From NCBI GenBank assembly GCA_964372115.1, contig CAYJPN010000003.1:62001-126000 (forward strand): a DNA stretch of 64,000 bases, read 5' to 3'. The notes beneath the pieces were generated by a model. It worked only from the letters and a program-made list of their open reading frames with translations. It did not search any database and had not been told where the DNA came from. Within the stretch, counting starts at the first letter, position 1. The number at the start of each line of letters is the position of its first letter. Origin of the DNA: CG2-30-36-16 sp964372115. GTDB lineage: Bacteria; Bacteroidota; Ignavibacteria; Ignavibacteriales; Ignavibacteriaceae. The translations under genes and the position numbers were made by a program. Positions 8,301-17,338 of this stretch are shown here, in pieces.

Positions 8301-9293
8301 ATGAAAAAGATTATTCCTTATATTGGATTGTTTGTTGCTCTTTTTGCAGCCGGTTATTTTATAGCCCGCAGTATTGATGATGAACCTTCGATAGTTAAAC
8401 GCACTCAAATTATTCTCGGTACAGTTGTAGAAATACAAGTGCGTGCTTTTGATGAAACTAAAGCGAACGAAGCTATTTCAAAAGCATTTGCCGAGATACA
8501 AAGAATTGATGATTTATTTACTTCATACCGCCCTGCGGGTGAAGTTTTTAAAATAAATCATCAGACTGATACTTTATTTGTCGTTGATTCTGAAGTATTC
8601 AAACTTATGCGGACAAGTGATTCGTTGTGGAGTTTATCCAACGGCGCTTTTGATGTAAGTCTCGAAGCACTAACTCATGCATGGGGATTCGATGGAGATA
8701 ATCCTGCAATACCAACAATTGATTCGATCGAACATGCGGCCGAGCATTCGGGTTGGGGTAATGTCAATCTTCTTGCTGAATCTAAAATATTAAGAAGAAA
8801 AGCAGTTGCGTTTAACTTCGGCGCTATCGCAAAAGGTTACGCTGTTGATAAAGCTATTGACGTATTAAAACAAACTGGTATTAACGATGCACTTGTAAAT
8901 GCCGGCGGTGAAATAAAAGGACTCGGGAACAACTGGCTTGTCGGAGTGCGGCATCCGCGAAATCCACAAGCTTTACTTACTAAATTAAAACTTAAAGGTA
9001 AAGCAGTCGCAACTTCGGGCGATTACGAACAATATTTTGAAATTAATGGAATACGATATCATCACATAATAAATCCAGCAACCGGTTATCCTGCCACGGG
9101 GTTACAAAGTGTAACTGTTGTTGCCGATAATGATACATGGGCAGACGGTGTCTCAACCGCTGTATTCGTTCTTGGTTTGGATGAAGGAATGAAATTAATT
9201 GAATCACTGAATGACACAGAAGCGCTTTTAGTAGATTCAAACGGCAGGCAAAAAATATCTTCCGGTTTCACAAAGTTTTTAATTAATGAATAA
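8301..9293 (+). CDS. apbE: FAD:protein FMN transferase ApbE
   Basis: The 330-residue enzyme transfers FMN from FAD onto a Thr of target proteins, here most likely RnfG and RnfD. It has an N-terminal membrane anchor (IIPYIGLFVALFAAGYFIA). Family motifs are RTQIILGTVVEIQ, the Mg/FAD-site stretch FNFGAIAKGYAVDKAI, NAGGEIKGLG, and HHIINPATGYPA with the catalytic Asp region TWADGVSTA. I prefer ATG 8301 to the TTG immediately before it. The gene lies between the Tat/NusG-II gene and rnfB. An exported, membrane-held ApbE fits periplasm-facing flavinylation sites. Confidence 0.93.
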   Translation: MKKIIPYIGLFVALFAAGYFIARSIDDEPSIVKRTQIILGTVVEIQVRAFDETKANEAISKAFAEIQRIDDLFTSYRPAGEVFKINHQTDTLFVVDSEVFKLMRTSDSLWSLSNGAFDVSLEALTHAWGFDGDNPAIPTIDSIEHAAEHSGWGNVNLLAESKILRRKAVAFNFGAIAKGYAVDKAIDVLKQTGINDALVNAGGEIKGLGNNWLVGVRHPRNPQALLTKLKLKGKAVATSGDYEQYFEINGIRYHHIINPATGYPATGLQSVTVVADNDTWADGVSTAVFVLGLDEGMKLIESLNDTEALLVDSNGRQKISSGFTKFLINE

Positions 9294-9305
9294 GGTTATA
9301 AGAAG

Positions 9306-10160
9306 ATGGACTTCTCTTTAATAATAGCAGTTTCAACAATGGGCGGACTCGGTTTTTTATTTGCCGGTGCGCTTGCAATTGCAGATAAAAAATTACGTGT
9401 TTTTGAAGATCCGAAAATTGGCGAAGTAAACGAATTACTGCCTAACGCAAACTGCGGTGCGTGCGGTAATGCAGGCTGTTACGACTTTGCCGTAAAAGTG
9501 GTCGGTGGACAAATATCCCCCGGCGAATGTCCGATTGCGGATTCTGATATAAAGGAACAGATTGCAAAAATACTCGGGCTTGAACCGGACGGCGGAACAA
9601 GAATGGTTGCCCGTGTTTTGTGCCGTGGCGGAAACATAGAAGCTGCGCGAAAAGAAAACGCTATTTATAAAGGACCAAACAGTTGTTCCACCATGGCGTT
9701 AATTGCCGGCGGCGATAAAATGTGTTTAGACGGTTGTCTTGGCGGCGGCGAATGTGTAGAGGCGTGTCAGTTTGGCGCAATGTATATGAATGAAAACGCG
9801 CTGCCTGTTGTAATTGAAGAATTTTGTACCGGCTGCGGATTATGTGCAAAAGCATGTCCGCGTAATGTTATTGAAATGCATCCTGTTGATAGAGAAATAT
9901 TTATATTTTGTAAAAATCATGATGACCCGAAAACCGCACGGAAAGTTTGTACGGCTGCATGTATCGGATGCCAGATATGTGCTCGTAAATCGGATGGCGG
10001 AATTGTTATGCGTGATAACCTTGCGATAATCGATTACTCAAAAATTGATTTAAGCAAAATACCATTTGATAAGTGTTCCACAAAGGCTGTGGATACAGTA
10101 CACCCCCGCGTTGCAATTGAACAAAGCGTTGCAATTGAACAACCGGAATTAATAAACTAA
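9306..10160 (+). CDS. rnfB: Rnf complex subunit RnfB
   Basis: The 284-residue protein is the ferredoxin-interacting electron-transfer subunit. An N-terminal hydrophobic anchor (about residues 4-26) is followed by the RnfB [4Fe-4S] motif C50-x2-C53-x4-C58-x16-C75. Bacterial ferredoxin-type clusters then follow: CLDGCLGGGECVEAC and CTGCGLCAKACP, and a further cysteine group CTAACIGCQICA. Electrons should pass from ferredoxin through these to RnfC and the flavins. Its distance from rnfA, with two maturation-type genes between, is unusual. It ends with a short duplicated VAIEQ tail. Confidence 0.94.
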   Translation: MDFSLIIAVSTMGGLGFLFAGALAIADKKLRVFEDPKIGEVNELLPNANCGACGNAGCYDFAVKVVGGQISPGECPIADSDIKEQIAKILGLEPDGGTRMVARVLCRGGNIEAARKENAIYKGPNSCSTMALIAGGDKMCLDGCLGGGECVEACQFGAMYMNENALPVVIEEFCTGCGLCAKACPRNVIEMHPVDREIFIFCKNHDDPKTARKVCTAACIGCQICARKSDGGIVMRDNLAIIDYSKIDLSKIPFDKCSTKAVDTVHPRVAIEQSVAIEQPELIN

Positions 10161-10251
10161 CAATGCAATTATGAATTTTGAATTAAAAATTTTTAATTTT
10201 TCATGATTCATCTTAAATTGTGAATTGTATGGTTAGCTAACGGATTATAGA

Positions 10252-10692
10252 TTGTATAAAGAAGAATTTTTTGAAGAAGGTATTGTTGCCAATGTAAAAG
10301 ACGGTATTGCAACAATTTTTATTATTGAAGAAGGTTCGTGCGAAGATTGCGGAGCAAAAATTTTCTGCAAACCTACAGATGATAAAAAGACGCTTACCGT
10401 AAAAGACCCCTTTGGTGTAGCAGCCGGGGACAGAGTGCGTATTGCCGTACAAGGAAGAAATGTTCTTGCGGCATCAACTTTGTTGTACGGAATTCCGTTA
10501 CTACTAATTCTCGGCGGAGTGTTTTTCGGGATGAGTTTTTTTACAGCAAATAAGGAGTTGTTTTCGAGTTTATTCGGGCTCGGATTAGTAGCAGTCTATT
10601 CCGCAGTAGTGTTTTTAATTTCTAAATCAAAAAAAGAGAGCAAAGCATTACTTCCTGAAATAGTCTTTGTAAGTAAAGGATTGGATAGTTAA
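10252..10692 (+). CDS. rseC: RseC/MucC-family SoxR-reducing system protein
   Basis: The 146-residue product is an RseC-type membrane protein. It has an N-terminal cytosolic part with a cysteine cluster (C35-E-D-C38-G-A-K-I-F-C44) and two membrane helices (about residues 80-125). RseC-like proteins accompany Rnf/Rsx genes in many bacteria and take part in SoxR reduction or in regulation. The only reasonable start is TTG at 10252, because no in-frame ATG gives the family N-terminus. The 91-base gap from rnfB contains an AT-rich hairpin and the small palindrome TTAGCTAA. Confidence 0.82.
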   Translation: MYKEEFFEEGIVANVKDGIATIFIIEEGSCEDCGAKIFCKPTDDKKTLTVKDPFGVAAGDRVRIAVQGRNVLAASTLLYGIPLLLILGGVFFGMSFFTANKELFSSLFGLGLVAVYSAVVFLISKSKKESKALLPEIVFVSKGLDS

Positions 10693-10903
10693 GCGCTGAT
10701 TAAAACTTCATTCATACTCCGCGATTTAATAATGCAGTTGTTTAGAACTTTAGCGCATTAAACAAATTTTTAATGCAAAACTTACATTTTTCAAAAAAGT
10801 ACCATCGGTGTAAAATAATTGTAAATTTCCCGTTCTGTCTTGAATAATCGATTTCTAAGTGTTAAAATTAGATCGGAATTTGAAAAAAATGCGAGAGGAA
10901 AAG

Positions 10904-11383
10904 ATGGAAAACGGTGAAAACAAATTTTTAAAAGGTCTTTTACTAATTACTGCCGGTAGTGCAATAGGGGCTATTGCCGCTTTGTTATGCGCACCTAAAA
11001 GCGGTAAAGAATTAAGAAGCGATATAAAAAAAGATATCGATTCTTCCTTTAATAAAGCTAAAGTAGCGGGAGAAAAATTAATCCAGAATGCTAAAGAAAC
11101 TGCAGACGAGGTGCTTGTAAAAGCTGACCAGATTATGTCGCTTGCAAAAAATTATGCATCCGGCAATTACGAAGGTCCGTTTGATAAAATGAAAGGCGAA
11201 ATTAACAGTTTAAAAACGGGGATAAATGCCGCTTTTAATCGTTATCGTGAACATGAGCTAACGAAAAAAAGCGCTTCGGAAATTTTTAATCAAGATTTAC
11301 GCGACCTCGAAGCTATGATGGAATTTGATTACCAGGAAGATGAAACACTTCCCAAATATGAAGGTATGCGCAGAAGAAATTAA
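10904..11383 (+). CDS. YtxH domain-containing protein
   Basis: The 159-residue protein has the YtxH layout: one N-terminal membrane helix with glycine/alanine-rich GSAIGAIAALLCAP, then KSGKELRSDIKKD and a long amphipathic, charged helical region that may form a coiled coil. YtxH proteins are general-stress-associated small membrane proteins without a known enzymatic role. I chose ATG 10904 because GAGAGGA lies six bases upstream. A longer GTG-initiated reading would place a charged tail before the helix. The gene stands alone and is closed by a hairpin terminator. Confidence 0.8.
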   Translation: MENGENKFLKGLLLITAGSAIGAIAALLCAPKSGKELRSDIKKDIDSSFNKAKVAGEKLIQNAKETADEVLVKADQIMSLAKNYASGNYEGPFDKMKGEINSLKTGINAAFNRYREHELTKKSASEIFNQDLRDLEAMMEFDYQEDETLPKYEGMRRRN

Positions 11384-11405
11384 AAAAAAAGCTACCCCCT
11401 AAAAT

Positions 11406-11447
11406 AAATGCCGGGCTGTATATTTATAGTTCCGGCATTTTGTTTTT
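11406..11447 (+). terminator. Rho-independent terminator after YtxH gene
   Basis: A nine-base perfect stem AAATGCCGG/CCGGCATTT with a 17-base loop is followed by TGTTTTT. It lies 22 bases after the YtxH stop codon. Confidence 0.8.
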
Positions 11448-11582
11448 AAGGCAGAAATGTTTTTGGTGTAATATTATTTTTAACAAAGCGTACAAAGTTA
11501 AAAGCATACAAAAAAAATACACGGCATGTGTAATTACTTGTCTTTATATTTGCAGAAATATTTTTAATAATTATGGTGCACG

Positions 11583-13625
11583 ATGAAAAAGATTGTTTTT
11601 TTAATTGCTCTGGCAATTTTTATTTTTCTAACGGGATGCGATTCCACGAATAAAAAAAATGAGACCATGAAACAGGAAGACTTTAATTATCAAACAGAAC
11701 AATTTGCCGACCTTGGTATTTTGCGTTATCAGGTACCCGGGTTTGAAAACCTCAACCCCAAAGAGAAAGAATTGGTGTATTATCTCTACGAAGCGTCATT
11801 AGCTGGCAGAGATATTTTATACGATCAAAATGATAAACATAATATCAAAATAAGAAAAACACTGGAAGCTATTGTTAATAGTTATAACGGCGATAAAACT
11901 TCGGATGATTACAAGAAATTTATGGTTTATGCAAAACGTTTCTGGTTCTCAAACGGGCTACATCATCACTACTCCACGGCAAAATTTTTACCTGCATGCT
12001 CCAAGGAGTATTTTGCTGAACTCCTAAAGGGGAGCGATGAATCACTAATGCCTTTAAATGAAGGAGTAACCGTTGAGCAGTTAACTACAGAACTAACACC
12101 GATAATTTTCGATCCGAAAATTGACGCTAAAAGGGTTAACCTAAGTCCCGATGAGGATATCATTTCAACATCTGCAAACAACTTTTATGAGGGTTTAACT
12201 CAGAGAGAAGTTGAAGATTATTATGGTAAACAAGAAGATCAAAAAGACCCTGCTCCTATCTGGTATGGCTTAAACAGCAAACTTGTAAAAAAGAACGGCA
12301 AGATAGAAGAAGAAGTTTACAAGGTTGGCGGAATGTACTCCCCTGCAATTGAAAAAATTGCATCGTGGTTAAAGAAAGCATCATCAGTTGCACAAAACGA
12401 TTTACAAAAAAAGACGATTGATAAACTTGTAGAATTTTATGAAACCGGAGATCTGAAAAAATGGAATGAATATAACATTCTCTGGTTGCGGGATACACTT
12501 TCGACTATAGATTTTGTAAATGGCTTTATTGAAGTATACGGCGATCCGCTGGGTCATAAAGCATCTTACGAAGCTATTGTTTCATTCAAAGATCAAGAAG
12601 CAACAAAGCGTATTGATGCAATAGGCAAACAGGCGCAATGGTTTGAAGATAACTCGCCGATACCCGATGAGTATAAGAAAAAAAATGTTGTGGGAATTTC
12701 AGCAAAAGTTATTACGGTAGTAGTCGAGTCGGGTGATGCTTCACCTTCAACGCCAATAGGAATTAATCTGCCGAATGCAACGTGGATACGTAAAGAATAC
12801 GGTTCAAAGTCTGTAAACCTCGGTAACATAGTTTATGCATATGATCAAGCTTCGGCTGAAGGACAGCTTAAAGAATTTGCATTCGATGATTCCGAAATTG
12901 AACTTTCCAAAAAATACAGCGCGCTTGCAGATAATCTTCACACCGATCTACACGAAGTAATAGGTCATGCTTCGGGACAAATAAAAGATGGTGTTGGTAC
13001 ACCTAAACAAACATTAAAAAATTATGCTTCAACTATTGAAGAAGCAAGGGCGGATTTGGTTGCACTCTATTATTTGATGGACCAGAAAATGGTTGATATT
13101 GGCGTAATGCCATCACTCGATGCGGCAAAGGCGGAATATCAAAAATATATACGCAACGGTTTAATGCTTCAACTAAACCGGATTGAAATTGGTGAAAATA
13201 TAGAAGAAAGCCATATGCGTAACCGTCAGCTTATAGCATATTTGGCTTTTGAAAAGGGAAAAGCAGATAATGTAATTGAGAAAAAAATCAAAGAGGGCAA
13301 AACATATTTTGTAATAAATGATTACCAAAAACTTCGCAAAATATTTGGTGAAGAGCTTCGCGAAATACAGCGTATAACATCCGAAGGCGATTTTGCTTCA
13401 GCAAAAAATTTGGTTGAAACGTACGGTGTTAAGGTTGATACCGAACTTCATAAAGAAGTAAAAGAACGATACTCTAAACTGAATATTGCGCCGTACAAAG
13501 GATTTATTAATCCGATGCTAAAACCTGTTTATGACGGCGATAAAATTATCGATGTAAAAATTGAATATCCGGATGATTTTACACAGCAGATGCTTTATTA
13601 TGGAAAGAACTATTCTTTCTTGTAA
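11583..13625 (+). CDS. Lipoprotein dipeptidyl-peptidase III family (M49) metallopeptidase
   Basis: The 680-residue protein is an M49 zinc peptidase. The family's long zinc motif HEXXGH is visible as H457-E-V-I-G-H462, followed by ASGQ, and the third ligand region is E486-E-A-R-A-D-L492, with Glu487 the expected ligand. It should release dipeptides from the N-terminus of oligopeptides. An N-terminal lipobox (LTGC, Cys19) after a hydrophobic run shows that it is anchored to an envelope membrane, in contrast to cytosolic DPP III of eukaryotes. Bacteroidota carry such M49 enzymes widely. It is a single-gene unit with its own terminator. Confidence 0.9.
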   Translation: MKKIVFLIALAIFIFLTGCDSTNKKNETMKQEDFNYQTEQFADLGILRYQVPGFENLNPKEKELVYYLYEASLAGRDILYDQNDKHNIKIRKTLEAIVNSYNGDKTSDDYKKFMVYAKRFWFSNGLHHHYSTAKFLPACSKEYFAELLKGSDESLMPLNEGVTVEQLTTELTPIIFDPKIDAKRVNLSPDEDIISTSANNFYEGLTQREVEDYYGKQEDQKDPAPIWYGLNSKLVKKNGKIEEEVYKVGGMYSPAIEKIASWLKKASSVAQNDLQKKTIDKLVEFYETGDLKKWNEYNILWLRDTLSTIDFVNGFIEVYGDPLGHKASYEAIVSFKDQEATKRIDAIGKQAQWFEDNSPIPDEYKKKNVVGISAKVITVVVESGDASPSTPIGINLPNATWIRKEYGSKSVNLGNIVYAYDQASAEGQLKEFAFDDSEIELSKKYSALADNLHTDLHEVIGHASGQIKDGVGTPKQTLKNYASTIEEARADLVALYYLMDQKMVDIGVMPSLDAAKAEYQKYIRNGLMLQLNRIEIGENIEESHMRNRQLIAYLAFEKGKADNVIEKKIKEGKTYFVINDYQKLRKIFGEELREIQRITSEGDFASAKNLVETYGVKVDTELHKEVKERYSKLNIAPYKGFINPMLKPVYDGDKIIDVKIEYPDDFTQQMLYYGKNYSFL

Positions 13626-13647
13626 TAAAAATTGATTTGTTAGTTTT

Positions 13648-13688
13648 AAAAACGGCTTTAGTTTTAATAAAATCTAAAGCCGTTTTTT
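13648..13688 (+). terminator. Rho-independent terminator after the M49 peptidase gene
   Basis: The perfect stem AAAAACGGCTTTAG pairs with CTAAAGCCGTTTTT across a 12-base AT-rich loop, followed by more T residues. It is A/T-flanked, so it could act in both directions. Confidence 0.88.
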
Positions 13689-13815
13689 TACAGTTTAATT
13701 TTCACTATCGAAATAATATTTGCCCCGCTCTCTTTCCTACTGAACTTAATTTTTTTTTTTTTTTGTTAAAAAAGTATTTAATAAAAATACCTCTATAACG
13801 AGCTTAATTTAACCC

Positions 13816-13846
13816 TTTGATTAACCTATTCAAATCTTTATTTTTG
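13816..13846 (+). promoter_or_regulatory. Bacteroidota-type promoter of proS
   Basis: TTTG at 13816-13819 and TATTTTTG at 13839-13846 are 19 bases apart and match the Bacteroidota consensus TTTG-N19-TAnnTTTG exactly. Transcription would start near 13853, about 30 bases before the proS ATG. Confidence 0.65.
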
Positions 13847-13881
13847 TCATTCATTTTACAAAAACGAAGCAAGTTATTTTT

Positions 13882-15567
13882 ATGAAGTTAAGCAAGTATT
13901 TTGTTCCAACATTAAAAGAAGTGCCGAACGACGCTGTTGTGGCGAGCCATATTTTAATGCTCCGTTCGGGGATGGTTCGAATGTTATCGGCAGGGATTTA
14001 TTCCTTTTTGCCGCTCGGTTACAGAGTAATAAAAAAAATTTCCGAAACTATTCGCGAAGAAATTGACGCAATCGGCGGACAGGAATTTCATTTACCTGCT
14101 CTGAATCCGCGTGAGATATGGGAAGAGACAAACCGTGTTGAAGCATTCGGCGATACTATGTTTCATATAAAAAATAGAGATTATGTGCTTGCGCCTACTC
14201 ATGAAGAAATTATGACCTACCATGCTCGCAATGTTATGAAATCGTACAAAGATATGCCGCAGATATGGTATCAAATTCAAACCAAATTTAGAAACGAAGC
14301 CCGCCCGAGAAGCGGTGTTATACGCGGACGCCAATTTTTGATGAAGGACGCATACTCATTTGATTCGAGCTATGAAAATCTGGACAAATCGTATGAACTG
14401 CACGATAATGCATACAGAAAAATATTCGACCGCTGTGGTTTAAAATATTTTGTTGTCGGCGCGTCAAGCGGCGCTATGGGCGGAACCGGTTCCGAGGAAT
14501 TTATGGTACAATCGGAAGCCGGTGAAGATACTGTTGCTTACTGCGAAAACTGCGGTTATGCTGCAAATGTTGAAGTAGCTGCTTCGGTTGCTGAAAGCAA
14601 AAAACGTGATGAGGTGAGTGAAGATATAAAAGAAATTCACACACCTAATATTAAATCAATCGACGAGCTTTGTGGTTTCTTAACAATCGATGAAACACAA
14701 ACGGCAAAATCGCGCGTAGTAATTAATGACGGAAAACCGGTACTTGTTTTAATTCTCGGTAACGAAGAAGTGAACGAAACAAAACTTGAAAAAGTTCTCG
14801 GTGGAACAGTGCGTCCCGCTCATCCGGAGGAACTTGTTGAAATATCGGGTGCAGATGCCGGATCAATCGGTCCAATAGGTTTTAAACATCGTGTTATTGC
14901 AGACTTTAAGCTGAAGGATGCAAATAATTTATTCAGCGGCGCAAATAAAACTGATTATCACTTAAGCGGTATTGATTTAGTGCGCGACGTACCTGGCATT
15001 GAATATTTTGATTTACGCTCCGCACAATCGGGTGAAGGCTGTACAAGATGCGGCAGTAAGCTTGCTGTATTCAACGCAATTGAACTGGGTCATATTTTTA
15101 AACTCGGCACAAAATATTCCGCAGCAATGGCCGCGAATTTTCTTGATGAAAATGGCGAAGCTCATCCGATTGTAATGGGCAGCTACGGAATCGGGGTTGA
15201 TAGAGTTCTCGCCTGTTTTATCGAGCAGAACCATGATGAGAAGGGAATTATCTGGAATAGGTTATTGGCTCCTTTTGATGTTCACCTTGTTGCGCTGAAT
15301 ATGAAAAAAGAAGATGTTGTAAATACTGCTGAAACGGTTTACTCAAAACTTAAAGAAGAAGGTTTTGAAGTGTTATACGATGATAGAGAAGCACAGGCAG
15401 GTTTCAAGTTTAACGATGCCGATCTTCTTGGTATGCCGCTGCAGATAGTAGTAGGTGAGAAAAAATTAAAAGAAAATAAAGTTGAGTTAAAAGTTAGAAA
15501 AACCGGCGAACGGTTTGATGTTGATCTTGAAAATCTTTACGATAAAGTTAAAGAACTGCTCAATTAG
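13882..15567 (+). CDS. proS: Prolyl-tRNA synthetase, bacterial type
   Basis: The 561-residue enzyme charges tRNA-Pro. Class II motifs are seen: motif 2 around TKFRNEARPRSGVIRGRQF (about residues 134-152) and motif 3 GSYGIGVDRVLACF (about 433-446). Between them, near residues 225-390, lies the YbaK-like editing insertion typical of the bacterial form, which clears mischarged alanine. The C-terminal anticodon-binding domain begins near residue 460 (PFDVHLVALNMKKED). The length is normal. It is a single-gene unit with a good upstream promoter and a downstream terminator. Confidence 0.97.
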   Translation: MKLSKYFVPTLKEVPNDAVVASHILMLRSGMVRMLSAGIYSFLPLGYRVIKKISETIREEIDAIGGQEFHLPALNPREIWEETNRVEAFGDTMFHIKNRDYVLAPTHEEIMTYHARNVMKSYKDMPQIWYQIQTKFRNEARPRSGVIRGRQFLMKDAYSFDSSYENLDKSYELHDNAYRKIFDRCGLKYFVVGASSGAMGGTGSEEFMVQSEAGEDTVAYCENCGYAANVEVAASVAESKKRDEVSEDIKEIHTPNIKSIDELCGFLTIDETQTAKSRVVINDGKPVLVLILGNEEVNETKLEKVLGGTVRPAHPEELVEISGADAGSIGPIGFKHRVIADFKLKDANNLFSGANKTDYHLSGIDLVRDVPGIEYFDLRSAQSGEGCTRCGSKLAVFNAIELGHIFKLGTKYSAAMAANFLDENGEAHPIVMGSYGIGVDRVLACFIEQNHDEKGIIWNRLLAPFDVHLVALNMKKEDVVNTAETVYSKLKEEGFEVLYDDREAQAGFKFNDADLLGMPLQIVVGEKKLKENKVELKVRKTGERFDVDLENLYDKVKELLN

Positions 15568-15591
15568 TTTTTTATAAAAAATTTTCTTTAC

Positions 15592-15628
15592 AAACCCGTA
15601 GTAGAAATATTGCGGGTTTTTGTTTTTA
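15592..15628 (+). terminator. Rho-independent terminator after proS
   Basis: AAACCCG at 15592 pairs with CGGGTTT at 15613, followed by TTGTTTTT. Confidence 0.75.
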
Positions 15629-15708
15629 TACTGTGACAAGCAGAGGGAATTTTATCAACTTTCGAAGAAAAATTTAGGCGGGATGTTTTTGCGGGAGGAG
15701 ATTATAAA

Positions 15709-15746
15709 TTGTCATTTCTTCCCGCAATTGCAAGAAGAAATGACAA
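15709..15746. repeat. Perfect 13-bp inverted repeat between convergent genes
   Basis: TTGTCATTTCTTC at 15709-15721 and its exact reverse complement at 15734-15746 enclose a 12-base loop CCGCAATTGCAA. A competing pairing GCGGGA (15691) with TCCCGC (15720) is possible. There is no T-run. It looks like a mobile-repeat remnant or a transcript-end structure rather than a standard terminator. Confidence 0.55.
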
Positions 15747-15802
15747 GAAGAATGTTATTCGCGTTGCAGTATAAAACTTTTACTGCACTGCCACATCTGC
15801 TT

Positions 15803-17338
15803 TTATCTAAGGAGAATCATTTTTTTTACGCTATTAAATTTCGGAGTTTCTATTCTGTAAATATATACACCCGATGCAGTAGTTAAACCCGCTGAGTTTT
15901 TTCCATTCCATAGCACTTGCTGTCTTCCTGCTTCCTGCTCGCTATTAATAAGCTCTGTAACTTTTTTACCGAGAATATCGTAAACTGTAATTTTTACATG
16001 GGTATTCTCAGGCAGATCAAACCTGATTGTTGTTGTAGGATTAAATGGGTTTGGAAAGTTGTTATAGAGTTCAAATTTTTCCGGAATAAATTTTGGACTT
16101 AAGGCAGGGAATAGCTTACTAAAATTATAAAAGTAGGCAGAACCATTATTAAACGCGGTATTGTCGTTTAATCTCGATCCTATTAAAAGTGTATTTTCAA
16201 AGGATGATATTGCCATTCCGAAATGATCGTCGTCGTCTCCATCATGCGGAATAATTTTCCCCATCATTGTCCACCCGCTGTCCGACAGCCCGAATACATC
16301 AGCGCATCCAATATCGCCGTTTCGCTGCAACTTATTGATGTCCCATTTAGGGCTGCCGATTACCAATATTTCTTTGTTTATAAAAGTCGCCATTCCAAAA
16401 TAATCCTGGTTTCTTTTATTTTCGGGTATAAACTTTTTTTCAAAAACCCACTTGCCTGCATCGTTATAATGATAAAGAAATGCAGCGCCGCAAATAGCAG
16501 AGTCAACCATTTCCTGCATAGCCCCAACAAGCAGTCTATTTTCTGAGCAGCTAATTGAACTTCCGAACAATCCTTCTATGCTGCGCGTAGGAGAATAAAG
16601 TGTTTGTGCGGTGCTCCAGCCATCATCATTTTTTACAAAAGAATAAACGGCTCCGCAGTTATGTATTGTTCCGCTGCCTCTCGGAGCACTTATAAGAATA
16701 TGATTTGCCGAGACAATCAACGCTGTAGAACCAAATATATCATTAGTGTTTTTCTCCGGTGATTTAATCACCCCTTCCGCTTGCCAGTTTTTTAATCTTG
16801 TGTTGTATACATAAACCGAACCGGAAGCGGAATCATTGTTTTCAGTTTTAACAGAACTTATTAATGCAATACCCTCCCCTAAATCTACAGCAGAACCAAA
16901 ACCATGAAACATGATCGGATTTTCCGGTGTAATTTTTTGTTCTTCTTCCCACTTTGCTCCATTAAATATATAAACGTATGCCGACCCGGTTTTCAGGTTA
17001 TCATCGGGCGCCCCGATTAAAAGTGTGTATCCCCAAAGTTTTATCGATGTGCCGAATCTTTTCATCATTGATGGATCGGATGGGATTATTCTTTGAAATA
17101 TTTTCCATTCTCCGTTTACCATTGAATAAAGATAAACAGCGCCGGCACAAGGAAAATTATTATAAGTTTCATCGGGAGCTGATACAGCGGCAAAATTTCC
17201 GTAAATAGATACAGCCCACCCGAAAAGGCTGTGCGCTGGAAGTGAGGATGCAGAGTTACCCGAAACTTTTTCACCGGCAGATAATTTCACCGAAAGAAAT
17301 AAAAATAAAACGTATAAAAATATTTTTTTAGCGGACAT
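15803..17338 (-). CDS. Secreted FG-GAP repeat protein with type IX sorting domain
   Basis: The 511-residue protein has a signal peptide (FLYVLFLFLSVKLSAG) and about seven FG-GAP-like blades. Each has an FG segment and a following hydrophobic strand ending in GAP/GSP/SAP: FGWAVSIYGNFAAVSAP, FGTSIKLWGYTLLIGAP, FGSSISCSENRLLVGA, FGMAISSFENTLLIGS. These should fold as a beta-propeller of the integrin-alpha type. The C-terminus (about residues 425-511) is a T9SS sorting domain with NNFPNPFNPTTTI and a terminal KKMILLR. Its ATG lies inside the end of the upstream 1256-residue gene, an 11-base overlap, so the two are co-transcribed. Partners and ligands are unknown. Confidence 0.82.
   Translation of the reverse strand: MSAKKIFLYVLFLFLSVKLSAGEKVSGNSASSLPAHSLFGWAVSIYGNFAAVSAPDETYNNFPCAGAVYLYSMVNGEWKIFQRIIPSDPSMMKRFGTSIKLWGYTLLIGAPDDNLKTGSAYVYIFNGAKWEEEQKITPENPIMFHGFGSAVDLGEGIALISSVKTENNDSASGSVYVYNTRLKNWQAEGVIKSPEKNTNDIFGSTALIVSANHILISAPRGSGTIHNCGAVYSFVKNDDGWSTAQTLYSPTRSIEGLFGSSISCSENRLLVGAMQEMVDSAICGAAFLYHYNDAGKWVFEKKFIPENKRNQDYFGMATFINKEILVIGSPKWDINKLQRNGDIGCADVFGLSDSGWTMMGKIIPHDGDDDDHFGMAISSFENTLLIGSRLNDNTAFNNGSAYFYNFSKLFPALSPKFIPEKFELYNNFPNPFNPTTTIRFDLPENTHVKITVYDILGKKVTELINSEQEAGRQQVLWNGKNSAGLTTASGVYIYRIETPKFNSVKKMILLR

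Noticed and set aside
15620..15886. 88-codon plus-strand ORF
   Set aside because: It covers the hairpin repeat and the end of the convergent FG-GAP gene, and the translation shows no protein-like pattern.
17328..17338. Frameshift joining the large repeat gene and the FG-GAP gene
   Set aside because: The downstream ORF has its own ATG and full signal peptide, so two separate genes with overlapping ends are more likely.
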